NCBI GenBank assembly: GCA_006384855.1
Contig: VCJN01002168.1
Location: 62,001 to 126,000 of the forward strand
Direction of reading: 5' to 3'
Length of the DNA stretch: 64,000 nt
Source: Tetraselmis striata
Lineage: Eukaryota; Chlorophyta; Chlorodendrophyceae; Chlorodendrales; Chlorodendraceae
The position numbers and the translations under genes are program-made. This document shows, piece by piece, positions 1 through 12,357 of the stretch. The notes beneath the pieces are model-generated. The model did no database searches. It was not told the DNA's origin and worked only from the letters and a program-made list of their open reading frames with translations. Position 1 is the first letter of the stretch, and the number at the start of each line of letters is the position of its first letter.

Positions 1-3000
1 AGGAGGCTGCACTGGCCAACATGATCACTGAGGTGCAAACTCTGACAGAGGCTGCAACCGGCATGAGGTCTGCGTTGGCCGACAAGGAGGCTGCGGTGGC
101 CGACAAGGAGGCCGCGCTGGCTGACAAGACCACCGAGGTGGAGGCGCTGACAGAGGCGGCTACCGGCCTGAAGGCTGCGTTGGCCGACAAGGAGGCTGCG
201 CTGGTTGAAAAGGAGGCTGCGCTGGCTGACAAGACCACCGAGGTGGAGGCGCTGACAGAGGCGGCAACCGGCCTGAAGTCTACGTTGGCCGACAAGGAGG
301 CTGCGCTGGCTGCCAAGACCACCGAGGTGGAGGCGCTGAAAGAGGCGGCTACCGGCCTGAAGGCTGCGTTGGCCGGCAAGGAGGCTGCGCTGGCCGACAA
401 GACCACCGAGGTGGAGGCGCTGACAGAGGCGGCAACCGGTTTGAAGACTGCGTTGGCCGACCAGGAGGCTGCACTGGCCGACAAGACCACCGAGGTGGAG
501 GCGCTGACAGAGGCGGCAACCGGTTTGAAGTCTTTGGTGGCCGACAAGGAGGCTGCGCTGGCCGACAAGACCACCGAGGTGGAGGCGCTGACAGAGGCGG
601 CAACCGGTTTGAAGTCTTTGGTGGCCGACAAGGAGGCTGCGCTGGCGGATAAGACCACCGAGCTGGAGGCGCTGACGGAGGCGGCAACTGGGCTGAAGTC
701 TGAGTTGGTTGACAAGGAGGCTGCGCTGGCTGACATGGAGGCCGCGCTGGCTGACAAGACCACCGAGGTGGAGGCGCTTACAGAGGTGGCAACCGGCCTG
801 AAGTCTTTGGTGGCAGACAAGGAGGCTGCGCTGGCTGACATGGAGACCGCGCTGGCTGACAAGACCACCGAGGTGGAAGCGCTGACAGAGGCGGCAACCG
901 GCCTGAAGTCTTTGGTGGCAGACAAGGAGGCTGCGCTGGCTGACAAGACCACTGAGGTGGAGGCGCTGACAGAGGCGGCAACCAGCCTGAAGTCAGCATT
1001 GGCCGACAAGGAGGCTGCGCTGGCTGACAAGACCACTGAGGTGGAGGCGCTGAAAGAGGCGGCTACCGGCCTGAAGACTGCGCTGGCCGACAAGGAGGCT
1101 GCGCTGGCTGACAAGACCACCGAGGTGGAGGCGCTGACAGAGGCTGCAACCGGCCTGAAGACTGCGTTGGCCAACAAGGAGGCTGCGCTGGCTGACAAGA
1201 CCACCGAGGTGGAGGCACTGGCAGAGGCGGCTACCGGCCTGAAGACTGCGTTGGCCGACAAGGAGACCGCGCTGGCCGACAAGACCACCGAGGTGGAGGC
1301 GCTGACAGAGGCGGCTACCAGCCTGAAGTCTACGTTGGCCAATGAGGAGGCTGCACTGGCCAATAAGACCACTGAGGTGGAGGCGCTGACAGAGGCGGCA
1401 ACCAGCCTGAAGTCAGCATTGGCCGACAAGGAGGCTGCGCTGGCTGACAAGACCACTGAGGTGGAGGCGTTGACTGAGGCGGCTACCGGCCTGAAGTCAG
1501 CACTGGCCGACAAGGAGGCCGCGCTGGCTGACAAGACCACCGAGGTGGAGACGCTGACAGAGGCGGCAACCGGCCTGAAGTCTTTGGTGGCTGACAAGGA
1601 GGCCGTGCTGGCTGACAAGACCACAGAGGTGGAGGCGCTGACAGAAGCGTCAACCGGCCTGAAGTCTTTGGTGGCCGACAAGGAGGCTGCGCTGGCTGAC
1701 AAGGAGGCCGCGCTGGCCGACAAGACCACCGAGGTGGAGGCGCTGACAGAGGCGGCTACCGGCCTGAAGTCTTTGGTGGCCGACAAGGAGGCTGCGCTGG
1801 CTGACAAGACCACTGAGGTGGAGGCGATGACTGAGGCGGCTACCCGCCTGAAGACTGCGCTGGCTGACAAGGAGGCCGCGCTGGTTGACAAGACCACCGA
1901 GGTGGAGGCGCTGACAGAGGCGGCTACCGGCCTGAAGGCTGCGTTGGCCGACAAGGAGGCTGCGCTGGTTGAAAAGGAGGCTGCGCTGGCGGATAAGACC
2001 ACCGAGGTGGAGGAGCTGACAGAGGCTGCAACCGGCCTGAGGTCTGAGTTGGCCGACAAGGAGGCTGCGCTGGCTGACAAGACCACCGAGGTGGAGGCGC
2101 TGACAGAGGCGGCAACCGGCCTGAAGTCTATGGTGGCTGACAAGGAGGCCGTGCTGGCTGACAAGACCACAGAGGTGGAGGCGCTGACAGAAGCGTCAAC
2201 CGGCCTGAAGTCTTTGGTGGCCGACAAGGAGGCTGCGCTGGCTGACAAGGAGGCCGCGCTGGCCGACAAGACCACCGAGGTGGAGGCGCTGACAGAGGCG
2301 GCTACCGGCCTGAAGACTGCGTTGGCCGACAAGGAGGCTGCGCTGGCTGCCAAGACCACCGAGGTGGAGGCGCTGACAGAGGCTGCAACCGGCCTGAAGT
2401 CTGCGTTGGCCGACAAGGAGGCTGCGCTGGCTGACAAGGAGGCCGCGCTGGTTGACAAGACCACTGAGGTGGAGGCGCTGACAGAGGCGGCTACCGGCCT
2501 GAAGGCTGCGTTGGCCGACAAGGAGGCTGCGCTGGTTGAAAAGGAGGCTGCGCTGGCGGATAAGACCACCGAGGTGGAGGCGCTGACAGAGGCTGCAACC
2601 GGCCTGAGGTCTGAGTTGGCCGACAAGGAGGCTGCGCTGGCTGACAAGACCACCGAGGTGGATGCTCTGACACAGGCGGCTACTGGCCTGAAGTCTGCGT
2701 TCGCTGACAAGGAGGCCGCGCTGGCTGACAAGGTCACCGAGGTGGAGGCGCTGACAGACGCGGCAACCGGCCTGAAGACTGCGTTGGCTGACAAGGAGGC
2801 TGCCCTGGCTGGCAAGACCACCGAGCTGGAGGCATTGACCAAATCAGCGGCAGGCATGCAGTCTGCGCTAGATTACAAAGAGGCCACCTTGATTGAAGCA
2901 AAAGCCGCTCTTGCTGACAAGACCCGTCAGGTGGATGCGCTAGCAGAGGCGGCAACCCGGGATGGCGCTACCCTGAGCAAAAGGGCCCAAGAGGTGGAGT

Positions 3001-6000
3001 CTCTGAGGGAGACGGTGGTCCAGAAGGAGGCTGCCCTGTCTGAGTTGACCAGGCAAGTGGATACACTGACAGAGGCTGTTGCTCAGGCGGAAGCTAGCCT
3101 GGCTGACAAGACTCGCGAGGCGGATGCACTTACCACAGCCATCGCGCACAGTGAGGAGGACCTTGCGGAGAAAGCGCGGGAAGTGGAGGCTCTGTCGCTG
3201 TCTGCAGCTGAGACGGAGGGGGACCTCGCTGAGAAGATTGCAGACGTGGAGGCGCTGGCGGAGGCCGCCAAGCAGATGGAGGCTGCCATGGCAGAGATGG
3301 AGGGGGCACTCGCGCAAAGGCTGCAGGAAGCTGAGGCCCAGAAGGAGGCTGCTCTGGCTGAGAAGGCTGCCGAGCTAGCCGCCCTGACGGGGGCGGCAGC
3401 CCAGAGGGATGTTGTCCTAGCCGAGACGGAATCTATCCTGGCTGGGAAAACCGCAGAGGTGGAAGCTCTGACGGACGTTGCCAACCAAAAGGACGCGACC
3501 CTGGCAGAGCAGATGGCCGAAGTGGAGGCTTTGACACGGGCGCTGTTAGAGATGAAATCCGCCCTGGCTGAGAAGGATGACGAGGTGGAGGCTCTGATGG
3601 AGGCCGCCGTCAGCGACGATGCTGCTCTCGCCGAGAAGTCTGCCGAGGTAGCCGCCCTGACTGAAGCTGTGGCCCAGAAGGATACTTCCCTAGCCGAGAT
3701 CAAATCCGCCCTGGCTGAGAAGACTGCTGAGGTAGAAGCTCTCACGGAGGCGGTAGCGCAGAAGGATGACATGATCTCTGAGAAGGTCCGTGAGGTGGAG
3801 GTCCTGATGAAGGGAGCAACCCGGAGAGACACCGCCTTGGCTGACGTACAGGCTGCTCTGGCGGCAAAGACAACCGAGGTGGAGAGACTGCGGGAGACTG
3901 CCGCCCAGAAGGATACTTCCCTAGCTGACATGGAATCATCCCTGGCCAAGAAGAATGCTGAGGTGGACGCTCTGACGGACGCTGCCAATCAGAAGGACGC
4001 GACCCTGGCGGAGCGGATGACTGAGGTAGAGGCCTTAACACAGGCGCTAGGGGACAAGGAGTCCGCCCTGGCTGACAAGACGGCCGCGGTAAAAGCTCTG
4101 ATGGAGGCCGCCGTCAGGGATGATGCTGCTCTCGCCGAGAAGTCTGCCGAGGTAGCCGCCCTGTCGGAGACTGCGGCCAAGAGGGAGACTGATCAGGAGG
4201 CTGCCCTGGCTGAGAAGTCAGCCGAGGTCGAGACTCTGACGCAGTCAGCGACTCAGCAGGCACAGGCACTGGCTGAGGCAGAGGCTGCTATGGCCGCATT
4301 GGCCCAGCAGCTTGACGAGGTCAAGGCGGCCGCGCAGGAAGGCGCCGAGGCGGCAGCTTACACGGAGGCTGACCTGGTGCAGAAGACCCAGGAGGTGGAG
4401 GCCCTGCAGGCGATGTTCCGGGAGCAGCAGGCAGAGGCAGACGCACGGATGGAGGCCGCGACCGCGAGCGGCCAGGAGCTGACGGCGCTGCGGGAGGCGG
4501 CGGAGAGGTCGCTGGCGCACAAGACGGCCGAGCTGGAGGAGCTGTCCGCGGTGTGCGAGCAGCAGCAGGCCAAGCTGGCTGCTGGCGAAGCTGAGCTGGA
4601 GCTCAAGTCGGCCGAGCTGGCGGCGCTGCGCCACGATGCAGAGTGCAAGGGGACCTCACTGCTGGAGGTCAAGGCTGCCCTCAGCGCATCCCAGGTCCAG
4701 CTGGGGGAGGCGAAGGAGCAGCTGAGCCGCGCGGCGTCGGATGCGGACGCAGCCCGGGCGTCAGCTGCCGCCATGGAGTCCGACCTGGCCGCCGCACGCG
4801 AGGTGTTGGCCGACACGGAGACTGCGCTGGCATCGGAGTGCAAGGCGGGCGAGGCACTTCGCGGCGAGGTGACCCAACTGCAGCGCCGCGAGGAGGAGCT
4901 GCGCGCTGCGGCCGCTGCCGCGGTGGGCCGCGCGGAGGCAGCGGAGGCGGAGGCGGCGCGCAAGGTGCGCAGCCCGACCTCGTTCCCGGCCCCCCTGACT
5001 GCCCTGACATATGCAAGCAAATGAGCTACTGTCAAAGCTGTGATGAAACCCTGCCCATAACTCTCTGCATTTCCCTCGTCATCCCTCTGTCTGTCTGTTT
5101 GTCTGTCTGTATCTATCTTGTTGATCGCTGTATCTTCTGCTGCTGCAGCCACCGCCATTTGTCGGACGTTGGGTCGACTGGAGTTTATCATAAAACCTTG
5201 GCAGGTGGTTTGACAATACCGATATATGGTTTGGCATCATGTCATTTACGTGTGCAAAAGCATTAAACACCCTGCATCCATAAATGGCCACAGGCTGCAT
5301 CTCGTAGTATAGCGACTGACAACCCACCTGCTTATTTTACATTGTTGTACCTTATACAATGGCATCTCCGTATGCTTGGATTTCTGAGTCGCAATGGCGA
5401 ACGCATCGGACACCCCTTTGCCTGTTGTGCTATTTTCTGAGAATGTTGCTAAAAGCCAGGTCAAAGCTGCCACGGTGATTGCTCAGTTGCCGCTGATCGC
5501 CGGTGCCCCTACGGTGTGCGCGCAGGCGAGCGCGTTGGAGGCGGCCCGCCGCGAAGTGGACGCCCTGCGGCGCCGTGCGGCAGCCAGCGCCGAGGCGCTG
5601 GAAGCCGCGCGCGGCGAGCTGGCGTCCAAGGGCGCCAGCCTGGACGAGGCACGTGCGCGGCTGATTCGCACCGGGGCGCAGCGTGCCGAGGAGTTTCAGC
5701 AGCGGGAGGCGGCGCTGCAGGTAGCGCCTTCCATCCCCCAATATGTTAGAGCCCCCAACGCTGACTCCACCTGGCATCAACCGCACTGGTGGTCTCCATG
5801 TGCTCTGTCGTGTTGGTAGTCATCATGGTATTTTTAGTTAAAGGCCATGCAGTACTTGGTTTATGAAGGGCGAGGTTGCTCTGGAGATTTTGTGGTGATG
5901 TGCTTCATGGATTTGCAGCAGTGCCTTGACACAAGCCGGAGATAATATCATACCTCCGACGCCGGAGGCCATTAGTCGCTGCCAGCCAGCAGTAGGATTA

Positions 6001-9000
6001 TGTGATTCACTTCTTCTGTTTCCTTGTTTGCAGGCCACAACCACGGCTCGGCTGGCCAGTCTTCGGCGCGAGCTGGAGGAGGCGCGCTCCACGGGGGCTC
6101 GACAGGCCGAGGCTGCGGCGGCCGCGGAGGCGGAGCTGCAGGCGCAGCGCCGCGACGCGGAGTACCTGCGCGCGGAGGTTGCGCGCCTGGCAGACTCGGG
6201 TGCGGCGCAGGCGGCGGCGGCCGCTGCCGCTGCGGAGGCGCACAATGCCGCGGCGGCGGAAGCAGCGGCAGCAGAGGCGGCGGCGCACGCGCGCCTGCGG
6301 GACGCCGCGGCCGAGGTGGGGCTGCCTAAGCCCCCCCCCCCCCCCCCCCCCACACACACACGCACACACACTCACGTTCTGTACGGCACGCCTATATACG
6401 GCGTACTCTATTGATCTAAATACCAAGCCGATGCAACACGGCACGCCCAAGACTTTTTGTACATTAAGGGGAGTATCGTAACTGTGGAAACTATGTGGTC
6501 AAGTGTGTGTTTAAGCTAACGGGGCACTAAATGTTCGTGTGCGCTCCTCACCAACCCCACGACTGAGTTGCAATCTATGTCGGGCTCCAAACCACTGATC
6601 ATGCCACCGCACTGGTGGTTGATATTTGCAGCCAGAGTCCCCATACATTCCCGGATGTTGGCGGTCGATACTATCCCCTTTGGAAACGAGCTGGCAGCAT
6701 TGCCCACCTTGGCATTATAGCAACCTGGAACAGGTCTAGCCATCCGCGCCTGAGTTGCTTTTTTCTCTGCGTGACGTCGATTCAACTCGGCCGCTATCCC
6801 ATGGCGACGCCAGGTGGAGGCCCTTCAAGCTGAGGCGGCAGAGCTGAGGGCAGCCTGCGCTGGGCACGAGGCGGCGGCCAAGAGCGCGGTGACTGAGCTG
6901 GAGCACAGCTCGGAGGCGCTGGCGCAGGCACAGGCCGAGGCAGAGCGCCTGGCAGCCGCTCTGGCTGACTCGCAGGCTGCGCTGGACATCGCCGCGGCGG
7001 CGCACGAGCGCTCGCAGGCGGCAGAGGCCGGCCGGCGAGCGGAGGTGGAGGCGCTAACGGAGGAGGCGGCAGGGCGGGAGACGGCGCTGGCGGCGGCGGA
7101 GTCCGCACTGGCGCAGAAGGCACAGCTTGTGGGCGCGCTGGAGGCCAAGGTGCGCCCGCAGCCCACCGCCCCAGCTGGCATGAAACAGAGACTAATGACT
7201 GACGCAATCCAGTCCTGATACTATGCGCGTAACTGCCAGTTTCTATGCGCACATGTATCTCTATAACATATATGTACTATATACGTATCACTTAAACTGT
7301 GAAGATACACTTATATTTACATTTATATTCATATATATCTTACTCTGTTTGTGTGTGTTATATTACTATTTATACATATATACATACATGCAGATATGTA
7401 ATGTAATAAATATGTATAGATTTTTATGTTTATATTTATATTTATACTATGTATATATACATATATAGCTGCATGTGCTTTGTTTGCTTGTACTCTGCAC
7501 AAAGGATTATTTTTGTGTGTTGATATTGGTATTTATACATATATACATACATGTATTATATATATATACATAGATTTTTTGTTTATATTTATATGATGTA
7601 TATACATATATAGCTGTATGTGCTTTGTTTGCTTGTACTCTGCACAAAGGATACGCTGCGGTTGCCGCTGCCTTGATGCGGATACTGCTGGAATGTAGTC
7701 AGCAGTGGCCTGCCCGAACGTGATGATGTGTCGACAATCAAGCTGGCTGAGCTGCCGCTTCTGTCTGTGCACGTGGCGTGCAGGTGGACCGTCTCGTGGC
7801 CGAGGCTGCGCCGCGGGATGCCGCCTTGGCGGCCGCCGAGGCCTCGCTGGCGGAGAAGGCGGACGCCGAGACGGAGGCGGCGGCGCTGCGGGCAGCGGCG
7901 GCGGAGCAGGAGGCGGCACTGCTGGCGCTGCAGGCGGAGCGGCACCAGGGCGCCGAGACGCTGTGGGCGGCGCAGCAGGAGGCAGAGCGCGCGGCGCAGG
8001 CCTCGGCGGCGCAGGCGGCGGCGCTGGCCACTGCGGAGGCAGAGCTGCGGCGCAAGACCGCGCAGGTTGGGCAGCGCCCTGCCCTGATGCCTGCCTGTAT
8101 CGCCGCCGTGTCATGTTGCAGTTTACATACGGTAAGTGAAAGAGAAGGGGGGGTGGCGGGTGAAGGGGGGGGGGGGGGGGGGGGTTAACCGATGAATGTC
8201 TATATACGTAAGTGAAAGAGAAGGGGGGTGTAACTGGTAATGCGAGGTAACTGCCGTAGCAGTTTAACACAGTATGCAAGGAGAGGTTTGCCTGCTTGCT
8301 CTCCATGCAGCCGGTTGTGTTCAAAATCAACTCTAAACGGCTGTGTCTTATATACGATATTCCGTATATTTAGGTACGTTTTCTCTCAGTACTTCAAGCT
8401 AAGTTTATTAAGAGAATATTATTCAACTATGTTGATCATTGTCTAAAAGCAGTTGTTTTTTGTAATAGTTGAGACGATTTTGTGACGGAACCAACGGGTT
8501 GTATTACCACAAATGCCTGCCCCGTGACTGACATCCTCGCGTCCTCATGCTGCGCGCTCGCCGCAGCTGGAGGTGTTGCAGGGCGAGGCCTCCCAGATGC
8601 GCAGCGCCGCCAGCCGACACACCAAGGCGCTTGCCGAGGCGGAGGCCGCGCGCGCGCAGGCGGAGCGCGACGCGGACGCGGCTCGCGCCAAGGCCATCCG
8701 CACCTCGGCGCATTCTGCGGACGCGGCGGCGGCGGCACGCGCAGAGGCGGAGCGCCTGGCGGCGGAGGAGCTCACTGCCTTGGCGGGCTGGCTGGAGCAG
8801 AGCGCCGCAGACCTGAGCGCCGTTGCGGCGGACAAGGCGGCACTGGAGGAGGCGCTGGCGGCTGCGGAGCAGAGGGCCGCAGGTGCCCCCCCCCCCCCCC
8901 CCCCAAACTTCTGCCCCCTGTACGAGGACAAGTATACGAGTGCATCTTGTCCCGGCGGGTGAGCCGGCATTGGCTGCCACTCGTGAGATGTTCGATGAGG

Positions 9001-12000
9001 TCGCTGGATCAATTCAGCATTATTGGCGTTACCAGGTTCCAACATCAGATGATTTATGATGCTTTTTACCGGTCTATCAAGAACTGTTATTACAGCCTGG
9101 TGAGGTTGTATTGGGAGCCTATCAAGTTAATTGTAGATGCGGGATACCTTTTGAGCAACTCGGGCCACAGCGAGGAGCACAAGCAGGGGCTGGCGGGGGC
9201 TAGTGCATACTCAAACCATAGCTAATTACGCTAATTACCTGTCGCTCATTACTTGTGGCTAGAAGCATGCTCAGGGGTGTTACTACACTGTTGACACACC
9301 CTATTCGCTGCGCTAGGTCACGACTAGGTCAACAGTCAGTTTTTGCCGTTTTCTGTTATTACAAGATTAAACAGCAATGCTGGGCGCGCACAGGATCACG
9401 GCGTGTGGCGACATGCCTGCCGTTGCCTTGCAGTGTTTAGGGCACGTTCATGCTAAAGACCAGAAAGGCCTTCCGGCTGCCGGCTGCCATTGTCAACTGA
9501 CCCTTGAGTGCGGTGGTGTGCCCCCCCCCCCCCCCCCCCCCCGCCCCATCTTGCTGTCTCCCACAGACTCCGCAGATGCGGCAGCGGCAGGCGCGTCGGA
9601 GCTGCAGCGTGAGAAGGCGGAGCGGTTGGCAGAGGCGGAGCGGCTGGCGGCAGAGAAGAGTCAGCTGGAGGAGGACGCGGCGGCGGACCTCGCGAACTCG
9701 CTGCAGTGGCTGGAGCAGGCCACGGGGAACCTGACGGCGGCGGAGGCGCGCGTGGCGGCCCTGGAGGCGGAGGCCGCCGGCCGGGAGTTGGAGCTGGCGG
9801 AGCTGCGCGAGCAGCTGGAGGAGGCGCGCCGGCAGCTGGCCGCTCCCACGTGAGGGCCCAGACTCGTCAGTGATAACCCTAATCTGATGCGTGTCGGTGT
9901 ACTATTGTTGCATTCAGGCCCGCCTGCGTCCCTGTTTGATGCGTCCCTGCTGCTGCTGGAGTCACCATCACATACCGTTAACACACAATGCCTCCGCGCA
10001 TGAACCCCCCCCCCCCCCCCCCCCCCCCCCTGGCTTCTCACTCCCGTAGAGAGAAAAGAGAAAAGTTTGAAAAATTTACCAGAATATATACAGGAAAAAC
10101 TGGCACCGGTAGCACACATAATTATTTGTGTATGGTCTGGTCTGTATAGTTTTGTGGACCTGCAAACCCAATACCCGTAAATAAATAAATGGTATTGCTG
10201 TATATATAGTATATATATATGTACCTATGAAATATATCTATGCGCCGAAAATGCCCAAAATCATCTGGACTCGCGGGCGTCATATGTGGCGCGTCTGATA
10301 AACTGTGAGTCTGTCACCGAAACTACGATGACGAAAGAGCAGCTGCAACTTTATTTATTGGACGATCTATTTGTTAATGTTCGCGCCCTTGCTTGTACTG
10401 GCGACTGATGTTCGCGGGTGTGTCTCGACAGAGCCGTCGCCGCTGCCGAGACGCCGCCCAGGCGCGCGCGCGGCTCGGAGGACACGCCGGCAAGTGGGGC
10501 GGCGGAGCTGGCGTTCGCGGAGCTGGACGCGCAGACGGCGGTGGTGGAGCGGCTGGAGGAGGAGGCGGGCGCGCTGCGGGGCGCGCTGGGGGCGGCTCGG
10601 GCCGAGGCGGCGGAGCTGCGGGCGAGCCTGGCGGAGGGCGAGGCGATGGCGGAGGAGCTGGCCGCCAAGCAGGTGCGCCGCGGGCGACAGATGTTTCGTC
10701 GTCGGCAGGGTGTGGGGATATTCTCCACATATATCTTGATTTATCGGCACCGGTAGTGGGGTTTTCAGCATTATGATGAACAAAACACACAGGGTGTTCA
10801 GGGCTTTGGCAAATCACGCGGGGCTTTAGGGCTCCAGGGCAGCAAACCCGTATCCGGTAGTTCAGGCATCAGGAGGATTTCGTCAGTCGTAGGTGGGAAA
10901 AGTTGGGATTCAGAACTTCGAAAGGATAAAGGAAACAGGGGAGATAATAATCTGAAAAGTTATTTTGACATGTGTAGGTCTTCCCCCACTATCCAGCGGT
11001 AGGTCCGTATTAGGGTATTGCATGGGCCATTGCTTCAAAAGGTTTTGAGCAAGCAAGGTTTGAGGGCTCACACTAGCAGTAGCCTAGGGTATGTGATGGT
11101 TTGGTCGCGAACCCTGCAAACCCAGTAGCGCGGCGGCAGGTGGCTGACCCCCCCCCCCCCCCCCCCCCCCCCCTCCCCTCGGGGCCATGCGCAGGCGGAG
11201 CTGGACGGGCGGCGCGACCGCATGCGTGAGCTGGTGGGCGAGGTGCGCCGGCTGCGGGCGGCGACAGCGGAGAGCCCCGACGTGCGCTCGATGATCAAGG
11301 CGGAGCTGCACCGGCTGCGGGAGGAGGCGCCGGCGGAGGCTGCGGTGGTGGAGGAGCTGATGATCGCGCTGGACTGGCTGGAGGAGGAGAGCACGCTGCT
11401 GGACGCCGCCGTCGCGGAGAAGGAGGCGCTGCTGGCGGCGCAGTCGGCGGCGGTCGCAGAGGCGGAGGCGGCGGCGGAGGAGGCCGAGGCGGCGCACGAG
11501 CAGGCGCTGGCCGAGCAGGTGGGGCCCGTTGCCGCGTCATTGATCAGCCTGCCATGGGCACCACGTGCGCGAGTGGCTGCGGCGCCCCTGCAGAAGTTGG
11601 TAATGTTACGCGCTCCCACAACCCATGTTCATCTCCGTTCTTTTTGGTGGCCGCGCCGGCACTCGTCCATCTGTAGCTCGCCAGGCGGGCGCCATCGGCT
11701 CATCGCGGCGACTTTATGGATTGCTGGTCTGAGAAGATGACCCGCATGACGCCAAACTCCCTGACGACCCCCCCCCCCCCCCCCTCTCCCATAGTAGGAC
11801 GTGGCTCCTTCGTAGCACCAATCGACCGTCTGACCGACACCCTCACTCCCACCATCCGCCATCGTGTCGTCTGCCTCCCCCATCTGTGCCCTCTGCAGGC
11901 GGCCGAGTTCGCCGCGGAGCTGGAGGCGGAGCGCGCGCGCGGGTCGTCGGATCTGGCAGCCGCGCTGAGCTGGCTGGAGGAGGCGTCCGGGCAGCTGGAG

Positions 12001-12357
12001 GCGGCGCGAGCCGATGTGGCCGCGCTGGCGGCGGACAAGGCGGCGCTGGAGGCGGCGCTGGAGGCGACGGGCGCCGCCGGCGCGGGCGTCGACGTGGCGG
12101 TGGAGCTGGCGGGGCAGCTGGCCGCGGAGGCCGCGCGCTCGGAGAGCCTGAGCACAGAGCTGGACGCGCTGCGAGCCGCCGCGAGCCCTGCGGCCAGCCC
12201 CGCGGGCGGCGCGCTCTCCCCGGCCGTGGCGGCGGAGCTGGCGGAGCTGGCACGCCTGCAGCGCACCAGCATGGGGCGCGCCCGGCTCAAGGCGGCGCTG
12301 GCGCAGCCCGAGCCGCCGACAGCAGCTGCGCACCGCAGCTCGCCGGCGGCCAAGTAG
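1..12357 (+). CDS. Giant heptad-repeat coiled-coil protein (5' partial)
   Basis: The reading frame is open from base 3 and repeats continue off the left edge, so the true start lies outside the window. Exons read by splice site and phase: 3-4964, 5526-5720, 6034-6315, 6814-7149, 7784-8065, 8567-8882, 9567-9849, 10432-10672, 11195-11518, 11899-12357. Together they give about 2,560 residues in one unbroken frame. The first ~950 residues are a near-perfect 28-residue (four-heptad) repeat, typically TTEVEALTEAATGLKS followed by one or two ADKEAAL-type heptads. The rest is diverged Ala/Glu/Leu coiled coil with a Pro/Ala/Ser-rich tail. No globular domain, membrane segment or motor domain was seen. 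A structural role (basal body, flagellar, cytoskeletal or Golgi-type coiled coil) is plausible by analogy only. The antisense Pro-rich open frames are shadows of the repeat. Confidence 0.92.
3..2870 (+). repeat. Coding minisatellite, ~84-bp unit, about 32 copies
   Basis: The DNA repeats in 84-bp units (28 codons), with occasional extra 21-bp (one-heptad) insertions, so every length change keeps both reading frame and heptad register. Longer blocks are themselves duplicated: a segment near 1.58-2.1 kb recurs near 2.13-2.65 kb, shown by shared rare variants such as EASTGLKSLV and KEAALVEKEAAL. From about 2,870 to 4,400 the same pattern fades into diverged copies, which suggests older units at the 3' side. 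Confidence 0.95.
7220..7640. repeat. AT-rich TA/TATACA low-complexity stretch in an intron
   Basis: This part of intron 4 of the coiled-coil gene (7150-7783) is a patchwork of tatata, tacata and ttatatt runs, in sharp contrast to the GC-rich exons. A segment of about 90 bases near 7,450-7,530 (tatatacatatatagctgcatgtgctttg and following) is repeated almost exactly near 7,590-7,650, ending in the shared words tttgcttgtactctgcac. Small open frames here are not coding. Confidence 0.85.

Noticed and set aside
349-2955. Minus-strand Pro/Arg-rich open frames of 60-125 codons
   Set aside because: They are antisense shadows of the 84-bp coding repeat and recur with its period.
2940-5266. Long alternate-frame ORFs (up to 301 codons, Ser/Ala-rich) opposite the coiled-coil exon
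   Set aside because: GC-rich, stop-poor shadow frames; the sense frame has clear heptads and splice continuity.
7220-7640. Origin or centromere-like AT-rich region
   Set aside because: It lies inside an intron and is simple-sequence DNA; nothing else supports a special role.
6002-12353. Arg/Gly/Pro-rich ORFs overlapping the smaller coiled-coil exons
   Set aside because: They run through introns and poly-C tracts and lack any family resemblance.
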